Source: Paulinella micropora (Eukaryota > Cercozoa > Imbricatea > Euglyphida). From it: a stretch of 64,000 nucleotides of DNA. Location of the stretch: NCBI GenBank assembly GCA_009731375.1, contig BJOX01000010.1, forward strand, positions 239,960 through 303,959, given 5' to 3'. Both the position numbers and the translations under genes were made by a program. Each line of letters opens with the position of its first letter. Positions within the stretch are counted from its first letter, which is position 1. Below, in pieces: positions 12,905 to 24,841 of this stretch. Below the pieces are notes generated by a model. The model was not told where the DNA came from. It searched no databases and saw nothing but the letters and a program-made list of their open reading frames with translations.

Positions 12905-13080
12905 AAGAAGATCAAAAGAAGAATTTCGGCCAAAGAAGAATTTCGGCCGCCCTGGTGTTGCACCGCAAAATACGGCGTCTAAGATTTTTTGATCGAAAGT
13001 TGAAGCGGTCGAATAATTTTTTCAACTGTCCCTGTCGCAGCACGTGCTCTTACGTAGCTGATGACGCTCACGTGACACAA

Positions 13081-13117
<37 letters not shown>

Positions 13118-13275
13118 CATCTATCTATCTATCTATCTATCTATCTCGCCCAACTGTCATCGCATCGTTCTCTATCCATTATAGTGATACAACAGTTCTG
13201 AAGCCAGTGCTTAAAAGCTTAGGGCAAACTATGCATACCAACGCTTGTTCTTCATTGTTATGACAATATAATAAC

Positions 13276-13326
<51 letters not shown>

Positions 13327-13327
<1 letters not shown>

Positions 13328-13595
13328 GTGCTTCTCTGTCAATGGCTGATGCATTTCTGCACATGCGCCTCCATCGTCTCACCCGTGAGGGGAGTACGAA
13401 GAATTGACGATAAGCTCTAATGACACCCCCGCAAGGGCAGTTCCAACACTTCCAGACGGGCCGGTATGTTCAATGAAAATACTGGTCCAGAAATAGACCG
13501 GTATGTTCAATGAAAATACTGGTGGCACCGACGGAAATCGAACTGGCGACAGGGCCCAGATGGTAGAACTTGACCACTGGGCTATCACGGTGTCC
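13327..13595 (-). mobile_element. tRNA-derived SINE, copy 1
   Basis: On the minus strand the element opens with a tRNA-like head. The A box TAGCCCAGTGG (plus 13574-13584) matches TRGYNNARNGG, and the B box GTTCGATTTCC lies at plus 13533-13544, spaced as in a pol III promoter. (AAT)n lies on both sides. An internal stretch of about 40 bp is duplicated compared with the copy at 62139-62401. The head is not an intact tRNA. Confidence 0.75.
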
Positions 13596-13636
<41 letters not shown>

Positions 13637-14650
13637 TAAGAGATTTCAAATGGCATGCTCAGTAATTTTATATTAAGACAATATCTTAAATCTTGATCGA
13701 GAACAATTCGTGTTACGTGACGTGGACCATGACTCAATGCTTCGTAAGCAGCTGGTGCAGCGCGACTGGCCAGGGCTGAGGACTACCTATCAAGCGGCTG
13801 GTGCAGCGCGACTGGCCAGGGCTGAGGACTACCTATCCTCGGTCCTTGGCACACTCTTAGACTGCGGGAAAGCCCGAAAGCGTTTTATATCATGGTTTTC
13901 TGGAAATTGAGAGGTGCAGTAGGCGATGCAGCGATCGCCGGATGGCAAAAAACTCGATATGTGCAGAAAACAACATGATCAAGGAAATCACATAGTCTAT
14001 TTGAAGAGAAGTCGATCAAACTTGGAGGATTCATTCATTCCTTTTGCCGCTTTAACGTCATTTTTGCGGCAGTAATGTTCTCAGCTTCAGCAAACAAGTC
14101 TGAAACCTGGTTGTAAATTTTTGTTGAAATGTGTCCGAGCAGGGAAAATTGCTTGCTGACACATGTGTACAGGGCCTCAGTGCCATTACGTACATACATA
14201 CATACATACGTACGTACCTAGGTACATACTACACATTCATGCATACATTCATTCATACGTTCATGCATACATTCATACATATGTATTCATACATCATACA
14301 TACACATACATACATACATACATACATACATTCATACATACATACATACATACGTACGTACGTACGTACGTACGTACGTTACAGCTACTCACTCAATGAA
14401 AATCGGACTTCAATAGTGTTCAAAACCGCTTCAAGAGTCTTCAAACTGCTTGTTAGAGATAGTATTAGTGATCATCTCGTACGCGTGTCACTGATCCTAG
14501 AGCAATTGATTAAAAAAAAAATTCTCCTACGCTTCCACTCATCCTACGCTCCGAGTGGTAAGTATTTTCTATGAAATATTGTAATAATTTTAATGTTAAT
14601 AATAATAATAACAATAATAATAATAAATAATAAATAATAATAATAACATT
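13596..14650. repeat. (AAT)n, family G copy and CATA repeats
   Basis: (AAT)n to 13635, a family G copy at about 13748-13955 with an internal tandem duplication, then CATA/CGTA repeats at 14190-14380. No gene is recognised. Confidence 0.6.
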
Positions 14651-14913
14651 ACTGGGTACATTCAAGTGTCAAACTCAGCCATCGAATTTTAGTTAAGGGT
14701 TAGATTTCAGATTAGCGGTCAGATTTCGAATTAGTGGTCAGAATTGAAATTAGTTCAATTTAACTGCTATATACGTCCGCAAAATCTGTATCATTTTTGC
14801 GAAATGTTACCGTTAAATTAAACTAATTTGAATTCTGGCCGCTAATCTAAAATCTGACCGCTAATCTGAAATCTGACCCTTAAATCAAATTTGATGGCTG
14901 AGTTTGACACCCA

Positions 14914-14915
<2 letters not shown>
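14651..14915. mobile_element. MITE-like element with long terminal inverted repeats
   Basis: 265 bp bounded by ACTGGGT and ACCCAGT. The outer 100 bp or so of each side are inverted copies sharing GTCAAACTCAGCCATC and CAGATTTCAGATTAGCGG blocks. There is no coding capacity. It is flanked by TAA-rich repeat, so a TAA/TA target duplication cannot be told from the microsatellite. A non-autonomous DNA transposon is the simplest reading. Confidence 0.7.

Positions 14916-15003
<88 letters not shown>
14916..15003. repeat. (AAT)n microsatellite
   Basis: About 29 uninterrupted AAT units directly next to the MITE-like element. Confidence 0.95.
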
Positions 15004-15005
<2 letters not shown>

Positions 15006-15715
15006 TAGGAGCTGCGCCAACACCTGAAAGGATGGTTTGCAGTGCGCTCCGGAGCGCACCCCCCCTGTAACTGGACACTTGGTCACTCCTTACGAGCTCA
15101 ACAGAAGAGAATTTAATGATCTAACCTAACGAGGTCAGTGCTCAGTAGTAACAACAACTTCTATATAGAATAGGTACTACTGCCAGAACTGAACCCCCAA
15201 CAACAAGGTCAATGTGATCCCCGAAAACGGAGTATCCCAGTGACGGGAAGTTTTGGCTCACTGTGACAGTTATTTTTAGTCAGCATCCTGCACAAATGCC
15301 TAAAAAGCACACCAACATGTAACCCATAAGTGCAGTTCCTGACGGTTAATTTGCCAGTATAGAAATTTCCACTAAGACTGATTAAGTTAATACTGCCACT
15401 AGAGTAGCAAAGCATAGACGGTGTCCGCTGTATTGCTAAATAATTTAGTGAAATATGTACTATCCGTCACACTCCTTATGACCGAAATCAAACTACCCTA
15501 GTAACGGTAACCGGGCCGGGTAACGTCGGAAATGAAATAGGAATAACGTCAACTTTCGAACTGGTGACTTCAAGCTACCGTGACTTAGTATTGGACTGTA
15601 TCCTGTATCGGCCGCACCGTCTGGCCTATGATTTACAGCCGCCTGCCTATATTAATATCAACAAGCCATCACCGTGACCGCTATTCAGCACGGGCTAGTT
15701 ATTGGGGGTTTTAAA
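15004..15715. other. Unassigned DNA left of the copia element
   Basis: No gene is seen. The last bases form part of the older repeat into which copia and the virus were inserted; TTTAAA at 15710-15715 is the left target duplication of the copia element. Confidence 0.5.
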
Positions 15716-15989
15716 CTTTGGAGAGCTACCCATCGTGGAACCTTTACCGACTCCTTTCAAAGTCTATCCGGGCTACCTAGCAAGACTATCGACGCAGTAT
15801 GGAAACGCACTTTAATAACTCGTATAATAAAAGAACTGACGCTTTGACTTCCCGCCACGTCACAGACTGACTAACTTAGGTATAGGTCTTACGCATTTCG
15901 GTTAACATTAGCATTATTAGCTGTCCGGCCTATTGACAAATCAATTACCTAAGTAACGGTAAATTAAATTGAAATAGTAATGACCAACG
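15716..15989 (-). repeat. 3' LTR of the copia element
   Basis: 274-bp direct repeat of 24378-24651. Both copies start CTTTGGAGAG and end GACCAACG on the plus strand. In the element's sense this is the downstream LTR. It contains AATAAA-like sequence on the plus strand only. Confidence 0.9.
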
Positions 15990-17479
15990 CTCCCCCTTAG
16001 TTATTTGTCAATGTCACGACTACCGTCATAAGTGTCTTATTTATTAGTAAGAACGTATTGATGCGACGTGGGAGATAAGGGAACCGAGCAAACCTATGCT
16101 TCAGGGGCCCTGCTCCCTCCCTTGCAGTTCTATTTCTAAGCAAGAAAACGCGTGGCAGTGCAGACCCTGCCATGAAGTGATTCCGCACTAGTAAATTGGT
16201 AATACTTACTAACCGCCTCAAAAAGACTAGAAAAATCTGGTACTGGGTGTGGAAAAGTGATCTCATAAAATCACTGGACACTAATTAATACAAAAGAACA
16301 GACTTGAAAAGGTAAAATTTCATAATTATTAATAATAATAAGAACGTAAACCGATGACATCTTGTCCTCGTCGTAATCGGAAAAACAATGACTGAGGTCG
16401 GTTAGAACACATTCTCGAGAACACATAAGATAGTGTCGGCGTGAATCACTACTTATTTCCGAAAGTGGCATGTAGCCGTTACTCTCCCCCCTTCATAATA
16501 CGAAAAGACGAAAACTCACATAAATCTCACATAAAAATTACACAATACACCTAAATGAGCCTGATAGAGTCGGCCCCGGTGGACAACCGGGGCCATGCGC
16601 AAAACGAAAACCGAGTCGTGAATATCAAGGACATAGAGGCAGGTTCATCGGTATGGCTGTTCGGAGACATGGCTGCCACTGGGACAATAGCCTTTCACCG
16701 GCTGTCCTCTTAGATCGGGTGGCAGTGTGAATTGGATTACCCACTTCCATTGCTCGCGAAAGGGTAAATCTACTGGAAGGTCAGCTACAGNNNNNNNNNN
16801 ACTACAGCCATATATAAGTAGCTACGAATCGCATCCCATATAGGCTACTTCCTCGCCATCTGTGTAAGTGCTCGGTAGAAGAGTGACATCGGATATCGGG
16901 TTTCGATGAACAGCTTCACTACTGCTTCGACAAGGTGACACCTAGCGGATGACTGACTAGCAAACAGGGTAAACATCCCTATCAGTGTCCCGATGCGGAC
17001 ATCTCTTCTGGTAAAATCATCAGATGGTGGTAGTCGCGGGAAGCGGACAAGGTTGTCGCACATCATGTGAGTCCAATTCTTGAACGTTGGCCGTGACTGG
17101 AAATCTCTGTCGACTGTCGTGGGCAGGGCAAGATCATATATTAGTTCTGAAGCAAATGAAAAATTGCAAGCGCTTCCCGTAAGGGGTATCAAGTGTAACT
17201 AAAACTATATATATAAAACGTTAGGGGTGTGAGGAAGCAAGTGAAAAGAAAGAGAAGCAGGCTGTGTGCGATAAAATAATGCTATCCTTCTTTTTCGCGC
17301 ACCCGAAGCCAGAAAAGTCAGGAATCCCCTTCCACCGGCCAGCGCAAGGCCTGGGGACTAGTCAAGCTCGTTGCGCAGCTCATCGCCATCGTATCCAAAA
17401 CCGTCCTCAGTTCCGCTCGCCTCTATTTCCCATTCTTCTTGATCATCTTCCCGTCCTTCTTCTAGTTCCCGACGTTGTT
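15990..17479 (-). other. Long 3' region of the copia element, with scaffold gap
   Basis: About 1.5 kb between RNase H and the 3' LTR without a recognisable gene. It contains a strong GC hairpin (CGGCCCCGG / CCGGGGCC, about 16570-16595) and the 10-N gap at 16791-16800, flanked on both sides by CTACAG. Another insertion or non-coding cargo is possible. Confidence 0.4.
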
Positions 17480-17699
17480 CTATTTCTTGTTTTTGGGTAT
17501 CGTCCGTGTTTCAGCTTTAGGAATTCCGCGCGATTGACTTTCCATTCGGCTTGCTGGTCTATTACCCTGTCCCACGGCACGGTGTCCAGCCACTGCATCG
17601 ATCGAAGATTCCATGGCTTCCAATCCAGCATCGACAATACTAAACGACTCACACAGAGCGAGAACAAAAACATAAAACATAGGTGAAACACCCGTAGTC

Positions 17700-18171
17700 A
17701 TTCCGGTTCTCCCGGAATGATAACCGTGAATTTGTTGAGCAATAAGTAAGTTTGGTGAGAAATCTCCTGTCTGCTTTTTAGTACCTACCTTTATAAACTT
17801 TATCTCTCCATCTCTCTGAAGGTGATGAATGAAGTGTAATTCGAGAGGCAAATGTTTGGTGCGGGGTCCGGATAATCCTCTTTCACCCGCGAGAATTGCT
17901 TGCGAATTATCCTCGAAAATTTCCACTGCACCTTTTGCGGAATTCCGAGTTCCTGTCTGACATGACTTATTGCTAGTCCTTCTCTTATGCATTCAGCAGC
18001 TGCGTAGATTTCCGCGTCATTTGAACTAAGTGCTATCCTACTCTGTCTTTTTGAAAGCCAACCTATTGGGTCTCCTCCCCACAGGATTATAAAACCTGTG
18101 CGAGACTTCCCCGTCTTCAAACAGACTTTGTGAGCGGCATCGGGCCACAAAGTGACCTTAGGGTAGAACAT
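17700..18171 (-). pseudogene. copia RNase H domain, frameshifted
   Basis: The first frame (18171 down to about 17945) has the RNase H opening with KSRTGFIILWGGDPIGWLSK and the SSNDAEIYAAAECIREGL block holding a catalytic acidic pair. The second frame, from about 17960 down, carries FEDNSQAI and the RTKHLPLELHFIHHL block typical of the end of copia RNase H. The frames differ by one base, so the domain is interrupted near 17940-17960. Downstream residues to about 17480 stay open but are not recognised. Confidence 0.8.
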
Positions 18172-19211
18172 ACCCTCTTGAACGGATTTTGGCCCGTTAA
18201 AAGTATACCGCGAAAAGACTTGACTAAATAGCGTATGATTCTGCCTAACATAGCATAGGTTACTCCCTTGTCTATGGTTTGCATGACACTTGCAGCGTTA
18301 AGAGCTTGTTCAATATCAGGTCTAGTAGCTAAATAAAGCAAACTGCCTACTATACTCGGAATAGACATTTTACGCAATGCTGCATCTTCAGACATAGCTT
18401 CCGGAGGTTGGTCTACCGCTGGGGTACTTACCGGACGAGAATTTGCGTATCCTGTCTTACGTAAAATTTGCAATTGGTACTTTCTTTGGTGCAAAACGAT
18501 TCTGCCTTTCTCATGCACTATCTCTATCCCTTTGAATTCCTTTGCGACTCCTAGCCTTTTGAGTGGGTAGTACTGTTCTAACGCAGACGCGAATTTTTCA
18601 TAGGCTTCTTTGTTAGGCGCGGAAAATATTAAATCATCCACATGAGATACTTCCATTATCGCATCTCTTATAGGCTTGTCTTTCTCTACAAACATGCATA
18701 AATCGGAGTCTAACAACCTAAATCCTAGCTTTACTAACTTAGGGGCTAGTATGTCATACCACCTTCTATCTGCCTGAGGCGCACCATATAACGCTCCATC
18801 AACATGCAATATCATCCCCTCTTTACCCTCTCTATCCATTGCTTCAGGTGGGTAGGCAAATACCGGATGTTGCATGCGGGCATTTAAGTAAGCATTTTTG
18901 AAATCAATTCCATAAAGCTTATTACCATGCCAGGCAGTTAGTTTGGCAAGCATGAGCAATGAGCGATGTGAGGCACAAGGAACAAACAATTGATCAGGGT
19001 TGAAACTAACTCCTGGCTCTAACATGTCTCCTCTTAAAGCTAATCTAGACTTAACAAACTTCCTTCCGTTCTCGTCTATCTTTACTTTGTGAACCCATGT
19101 GAGCCGAACTACCTTGCTAACACTAGCCTTTTTGGCTTCGCTAAAGTTAACCCATGTGTATGTCTTAAAGTCTTTAAGAGATTGAATCTCTTTCTTCATG
19201 CCTTCTAACAA
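18172..19211 (-). pseudogene. copia reverse transcriptase domain
   Basis: About 330 residues of Ty1/copia RT (RVT_2). Visible landmarks are VHKVKIDENGRKFVKSRLALRG, YGIDFKNAYLNARM (first catalytic Asp), GALYGAPQADRRWYD and the catalytic VSHVDDLIFSA, where HVDD stands for the usual YVDD. It makes cDNA from element RNA. The frame is open for the core, but it is out of frame with RNase H (shift near 18200), and a stop separates it from the upstream frame at 19212, so the polyprotein is broken. Confidence 0.9.
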
Positions 19212-21088
19212 CTATTTCGCTGTCAATCCCTGCTCAGCTATCTCTTTAGGTACACGAATGTTAAAATAAAGCAAAAGTTCATTTGGTTCATTCATGCATC
19301 TGTCATAACATAACATAGCACTCTCCAACTCTCCAGTAGGCAATACGGACTTCCCCTCACTTACCTTGTACTTATTGATATCAGAATGTAGCATTTTCTC
19401 TAGTCTGTTTTCAAACTGAACAAAGTGAGATGGCTTAGGTTGTTTTCTAACTTTTAACCTCTCTTTGGGGGCACACTTCTGCTTAACTATGCCTGTGCGC
19501 ACTTTACTCTCCCAGCCCTCTCCGTATGTCTTCTCTGCCCACTCGTCTCCCCACTCTCTTGCAAGTACTCTCACTCTCACTCCCTCTAGTTCCCGAACCT
19601 CAACTACTTTTTCTTTTCGTTTTAGTTCACTATGCGGTCGTGATGGTGGTTGTTGTGCTTATGGTAGTTGTTGTTGTGCCTGTCGTCTTATTCTTTTTCC
19701 TTCTTGAACTATGTTAGCTTCTGTGATCTTGTCACTCTGCTCCTATTATGTTCTTCCTTTACTAGGTTGCTCACTCTCTTCATATGCTCTTCTCTCATGC
19801 TGTGCTTGAGGGTCAGATGCATCTGTGAGTGCGTGTGCATGTCCTAGTCCTATGTTGTTTGTCTGTGGGGTTGTGTCGGTGGGATGGGGTGCAGCTGTCG
19901 GTGTGGTGTCGATGTCCTGTGTCGGAAAGCTATCTTGTGTTTGTGTGTGTTTGTGATCTGTGCTGACTCCCCCTGTGTCCCCTCCATACTCCCCCTGCCC
20001 TAGTTGACTATCTGACTGACTAACGTCATCGACATTGTCGTATGTGTCGTCATCGTCATGAGTCTGTGTCGTATCCTCTTGTGTGTGGGTGGTAGTGGCT
20101 GTGGTGGTGGTGGGTGTGGATGTGTTTGTTCAACATCGACATCCTTACTCTCACTCTCTCCCTCAGCTCATCCCACTTGACTGTTCTCTCTGGATGTGTT
20201 TCCTTGCCTATCACGTACGGGTTGAATCGCACGTTTCTAACGCCTGTCACTACTTTCCTACTGTCCCACACTCTATATAACTCTCTAAATAACTCATACC
20301 CTACTAGCATAACTTTCTTTCCTCTAAACTGTCCCTTTCTACCCTTGCCTGTATACATTACTCCCATGCAGCCTATCGGTCTAAGGTGTTTCAAAAACGG
20401 TTTCCTTCCCAACAACTGCTCAAATGGGGACATCCCCTTCCTTGGTCCTTGGGTGGCAGGCAAAATGTTATGTAGAGTGGTTGCCGAATGTCCCATTTCT
20501 GCCCCGAAAGAAATGGGCAGGTGGGCATGGTAACGCATGGCTCTTGCGGCCCCAGCCGTAATGTCATTGGCTTTTTCAGCTATAGGGTTACCATCTTTGT
20601 CCCCCGTTGCTGACGTTTTCCATATAAACTGAATAGACTTCCACCACTCTATCACCTCTTTCGGGACATCAAACTCTTGATCACATCTAATTTCTTGTAC
20701 TTTGTTTCCTGTCTGTCTCTCATAAAATGCTACCGCCTGCTTAATGCAGTCAATAAATTCGTTCTTATGTGCAAGATAATAATCCTTAATAAACAACGAG
20801 TAATCGTCAGTGACCGAAAATTTATGTCTCTTACCGTGTATTGACCGTGCTGACCATTCCGGTGTCTATGTGTAATACTACTCCTGGCTTACTAGCTCTC
20901 TCTATCTTATTAACTTTAAACCTAGGCAATTGCTTTGCCTTACCTATCATGCATGATTCGCGAAATTCTACTTTCTTCTCATCTCCTACTAGCTTTATGC
21001 CTAATGTATTTGCCAGTGCTCTCATCTTCTTAATGCTATAGTGTCCACATGCATAATGGAACAATTCTATGTCTACCTTTCTAATCAC
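19212..21088 (-). pseudogene. copia integrase and linker
   Basis: Three pieces: 21088-20831, 20796-20056 and 19580-19212. The first holds a zinc-binding-like HYACGHYSIKKMRAL stretch and ESCMIGK, in which the second Cys of the usual CxxC is absent. The catalytic core follows with HIDTG, EIRCDQEFD (second Asp region) and GNPIAEKANDITAGAARAM (catalytic Glu region), so the DDE triad is recognisable. 20055-19581 encodes a low-complexity linker. The frame breaks at about 20800 and in the linker. Confidence 0.8.
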
Positions 21089-21270
21089 ACCAGGCTTGCA
21101 GGGATAAGACGCATACAGCGTTACCTCCCCTGTTTTGCCTTCTGTCTGCCTACGCTTCTGTCTTTCTCTCTTGGGGTTTCCCTCCCCTTTTACCCCACCA
21201 CTTATCTTTTCTTGTTCTGTGGGGGTTCGTAACGCTCATTTATGTCCAATTGGGTGTCAAATTCATCGTC

Positions 21271-21855
21271 TCATCTATAAAGAAGGGTTGACATGAGTCT
21301 ACCTCTTACCAGTACGTCTCTCTCCTCTAATCTTATGGGGTGTTTTAGTATGACTAGCTGTCCGTTTTTGTGAATGATTGACCGGTGATGGGTATTATCC
21401 ATCCTGCCGGTTGAGGCAATATTCACGGGTAACCTGGCGTCAAGGAGCATTGGCCTTGACACCGTAATTGGCCTACCGTGTCCATTTATGCGCGTCACTC
21501 TTGTCGTTCCCTCCTGCCCTATCTCACACTCTCCATTGCCTGTAATTAGCTTGACAGGGGGAACGGACTTAATGTCGTGTAGCATTTCAGGGTTGCATGC
21601 TATGTCTCGTGACGACCCGCTATCCTGAACTATCGTGCTTTTTCTGTCTCGCCCCCCTTCCCCATCTAACACTAGTGCGTAGTTCTGTTTGCTGTTCTTG
21701 TGTTGTGATGGTGCTGGTGGTTGTGTGGTGTTGCTGCTTTGAGTTTGTGTTGGCGGGGATAGTGTTGTGCGTGCTGCGTGTGCAATATACACTGCCTCTA
21801 TTGCTCTCACCACATCTGTCAAGAACTCATCCAGCACTAACTTCCCTTCACTCAC
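21271..21855 (-). pseudogene. copia aspartic protease region
   Basis: Contains IVQDSGSSRDIAC, the DSGS/DTGA-type active-site loop of retrotransposon pepsin-like proteases, followed by a short hydrophobic core. It releases Gag and Pol proteins from the polyprotein. It lies between gag and integrase as expected for Ty1/copia. Joined reading with neighbours is broken. Confidence 0.75.
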
Positions 21856-22144
21856 TCTCTTTACCCCACCACTGCTTTCTCTAATGCATGTTGCTGTGAG
21901 TTGTTGAGCGAGCTGTTCTATGTCTTTGAAAGTGATGATGGGTGGCGTGTTGGTGTGTGGTTGGGTTTGAGGTTTTGGAGCAGTTTGTGGTGTTGGGGTC
22001 CCGCTGCGCCTTCACGCGGCTTCGCCTTGGCCTCCCCCGTCCCTACGGCAACACTGGGTAGTCCGGCAGACGCCGGACTCCCACTCTTAGCGTGTTTTTC
22101 AAAATATTTCTTCTTGAATAATGCAGTGTTTTTCAAAATATTTC

Positions 22145-23198
22145 TTAATTGCCCCTCCGCGTAAACGTTAGAAATTCCGGGTCGACATCACTATCATCTA
22201 AGCATGATGCCATTGCCATGTCATGCATGATCTCATCTGAACATCTAGAGTCATGGCCATTGTCATAGTACGACTCCTCCATCTCTTCCTCTCCTTCTTC
22301 TTCCTCACTGCTCTCTCTTCGCATTGTTGTGTCGTCTGTTTGTGTGACATGAGTGGATGATGCGGTGTGAGGTGTTTGTGTGGTGGAGGTGTATTTTTCC
22401 GGTGATGTCTCTACACGCCTACTCCCCCTCACTTCCTTTTTCACTCCCTTTTGCTTACTCTCTCTCTCCCTCTGTGGAGATTGGTTGGTGAATGTGGTAG
22501 CAAGGTTGTGTGGTATGACTGTTCCTCTCGCTCTCGCATCCTCACGCAAACCACTCTCATCAGGGTAGCAAGGGGACTTGGGGGGACGGAGGTCTGGGCT
22601 AACAGCTAAGTCAAGAAGAGGATACTCTTTGTCTTGTTTCTTTGCATGATAACCGCAAAATAGACCATATATCAACCTTGAAGCTTGCAAAGCATTTGGA
22701 CCCTTTCTGTCTTTCTCAAGAGAGATTTTACAAGGACTGGTCTTTTTGTTCTTACCATGACATTTAAGGGACCTCGGCCTCTCTTTGCTATACCTCTCAA
22801 TTGTTTTCAGAGGTGATTTGGGGACTGTGTTTTGACGCTGTGGGGTGTTTGTGGAGGTGTCCCTGGTTAGCTGACTTTGAGAGCGTGAGATGGGTGTGGC
22901 GGAGGGACCCTCCGTCACTTCTATTTGTCGACAGGGGTCGAACACCTGGCTCAATCTGAGGTTCCCCAGACTCGACATTCGCTCTCTCCCTGTTTCTCTC
23001 TTCGTCAGGGGTTTCCCCAGGGTCGTCTAGGACATCTCCCCCCATGAAGACGAGCAAAGCGTCACTATCAGTCTCTGCGTCCCCCTCTTCTTCTTTTTCT
23101 CTTATGAGGTTCATGTCTTTGTCTTCGAGAGACTTCTTTTGCTTATTGCTGTGAGGTTTTCCCTTTTTCTTTCTGTTATCGTTCTTGTCTTCACTCAC
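22145..23198 (-). pseudogene. copia Gag-Pol linker, low complexity
   Basis: Two overlapping frames (23198-22797 and 22978-22145), Ser/Lys/Glu-rich with acidic ends and no recognised domain. The position between the Gag zinc knuckle and the protease suggests a long, fast-changing linker. The frame switch near 22800-22980 implies at least one indel. Confidence 0.5.
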
Positions 23199-24395
23199 TT
23201 GAGCTGGGTTTCTTTACTGGGCAATACTTCTTGGTATGGCCTTTCTCATTGCACTCATAACAAGTGACTTTGAGCCACCATTCTTCCTTCTTCTTGCATT
23301 TTCTGAACTTGCCCTTACCCCCTTCTTCCTCATCTCCCTTATCACCCGCTAAGAGGTTTGTCTCCCTCTTCTGCCTCGTGGGCTTTTCAGGTCTCTTTTC
23401 AGGTCTCTCCTTCCTCTCTTCCCCTCTCCACTTATCCTTTCTCCACAACGCCCATGTGTCTCTCGCGCTGTCAACTAAGTCGTCAAATCCTGGTCTGAGG
23501 TTGGTGGGTAGGTTGAAGTAGAGTGCTTTGAAGTTCTCTCCGTATGCGGGGTGTTTTGCGAGCTTAGCAAGCAGGGCTCTTATGAGGTCGTCTTCGTCGA
23601 ATGGGTGAGTTCTGTGACTTTCTACCTCTCCCTTCATTGCAATATAATCGTTCAACCATGCATCAACATTTGTCCGGGTTTTGGATACATGTTCTCCAAA
23701 ATTTGCGCTTTTATGTTTTTGTTTACCCCGGAGATTGAACCGAACTTGGCGCGCACTGCTCCTATCAGCTCTATCGGTCCTGTGATTGTCTTAGTGCGCA
23801 AATATCGAACGACAACAGAATGAGAAAAAGCAACAGACAGAATGAGTTGTAGTGTTCGCATGCGTTTGTAATGCTTCTTTTCTTTCTGTACTACTTTCAC
23901 TCTGAGTGTGTGTGCTCGTTTCGACTGTCTTTGTTTCTCATGCTTCATCTTCTTTGCTCTTTTCTCTCTCCAGTTTTTCTTTTGCTCGTCAGTGAGCTTA
24001 GCCCAATCCTTCGGTCTGTCGTCAGAGGGTGTCTTTTCTTCGTCTTTCTTCACCGTTTTGGGTCTCTGCTTGCCTGCGTCTGACGAACTACCTTCATCGT
24101 CAGTGTCTACATCAGGGGTGTTCTCTGAGTCAGGTTCATCAGGCAACTCCCTCTCCTCAATCTCCAGTGCTTTGACTGGGTCGTAAGGATATTTAACCTT
24201 TGCCTTTGCTGGGTCATCAAATACCAGCGTGACGCACTCACCAAGCCAGGCACTGATGCCCTTTGCATAGTTCACTAGCTTGTAACGGAAGTCGGAATAA
24301 TTCCGAGTGGTACTATCCAACTGCGGGATGTACTCTTGCTTTAAACCCATTGTTTTCTCAGTTCCAAGGCCCATAACCTTTGGAGAGCTACCCAT
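23191..24395 (-). pseudogene. copia Gag with zinc knuckle
   Basis: Two frames, 24395-23652 and 23655-23191, differ by one base near 23655. The first ATG lies inside the 5' LTR, as for Ty1 Gag, and the primer-binding site overlaps the next codons. The second frame ends with a CCHC knuckle, CYECNEKGHTKKYC (C-x2-C-x4-H-x4-C), which binds element RNA. The middle is highly charged (E/D/K-rich). Confidence 0.75.
24368..24377 (-). other. Putative primer-binding site (half tRNA-iMet)
   Basis: GTTATGGGCC on the minus strand directly follows the 5' LTR and is complementary to the anticodon stem-loop of initiator tRNA-Met (GGCCCAUAAC). Drosophila copia is known to be primed by the cleaved 5' half of that tRNA, with the anticodon-arm end as primer. 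By similarity the same is inferred here. Confidence 0.65.
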
Positions 24396-24651
24396 CGTGG
24401 AACCTTTACCGACTCCTTTCAGAGTCTATCCGGGCTACCTAGCAAGACTATCGACGCAGTATGGAAACGCACTTTAATAACTCGTGTAATAAAAGAAGTG
24501 ACGCTTTGACTTCCCGCCATGTTACAGACTGACTAACTTAGGTATAGGTTTTACGCATTTCGGTTAACATTGGCATTATTGACTTTCCGGCCTATTGACA
24601 AATCAACTACCTAAGTAACGGTGAATTAAATTGAAATAGTAATGACCAACG
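24378..24651 (-). repeat. 5' LTR of the copia element
   Basis: 274-bp direct repeat of 15716-15989, followed on its outer side by the target duplication TTTAAA (24652-24657). It contains the Gag start codon at 24393-24395. Confidence 0.9.
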
Positions 24652-24688
24652 TTTAAATGGCATAGGAATGCGACAGCATGGCCACCGT

Positions 24689-24795
24689 AGTAGTATAGGG
24701 GGCCACTTCGTCACACTTGTTCAATACACACCCCCGCCACACAGAGACACACCGGCCGGCCCGCACGGGACAAAAAGGCAATTGAAACCGTTACA
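24689..24795 (+). repeat. Left terminal inverted repeat of the virus
   Basis: Pairs with about 45845-45966 on the opposite strand. Shared blocks include GTGTGACGAAGTGGCC, the GGCCGGCCCGCACGGGACAA run and AAACCGTTA. The inner part differs by an insertion of about 15 bp in the right copy. Confidence 0.9.
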
Positions 24796-24841
24796 TTTTA
24801 ATATTTTAAATTAAAGTCATAAATATAGAGACACATACAGG

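Larger units (their letters stand above)
15716..24651 (-). mobile_element. Ty1/copia LTR retrotransposon (degraded)
   Basis: Full-length element of 8.9 kb on the minus strand, ordered LTR, gag, protease, integrase, reverse transcriptase, RNase H, LTR; integrase before RT defines Ty1/copia. TTTAAA flanks both ends (15710-15715 and 24652-24657). The two 274-bp LTRs differ at roughly a dozen positions. Inside the 5' LTR edge, GTTATGGGCC fits the complement of the anticodon arm of initiator tRNA-Met. A purine run (minus AAGGGGGAG, plus about 15990-15998) abuts the 3' LTR. Several frameshifts and a 10-N gap at 16791-16800 interrupt it, so it appears inactive. Confidence 0.9.

Noticed and set aside
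13533-13595. A functional tRNA gene
   Set aside because: A and B boxes are present, but the acceptor stem does not pair and the unit is a repeated SINE head.
16561-16600. Structured RNA gene in the copia 3' region
   Set aside because: One GC hairpin is visible, but nothing else supports a known RNA family.
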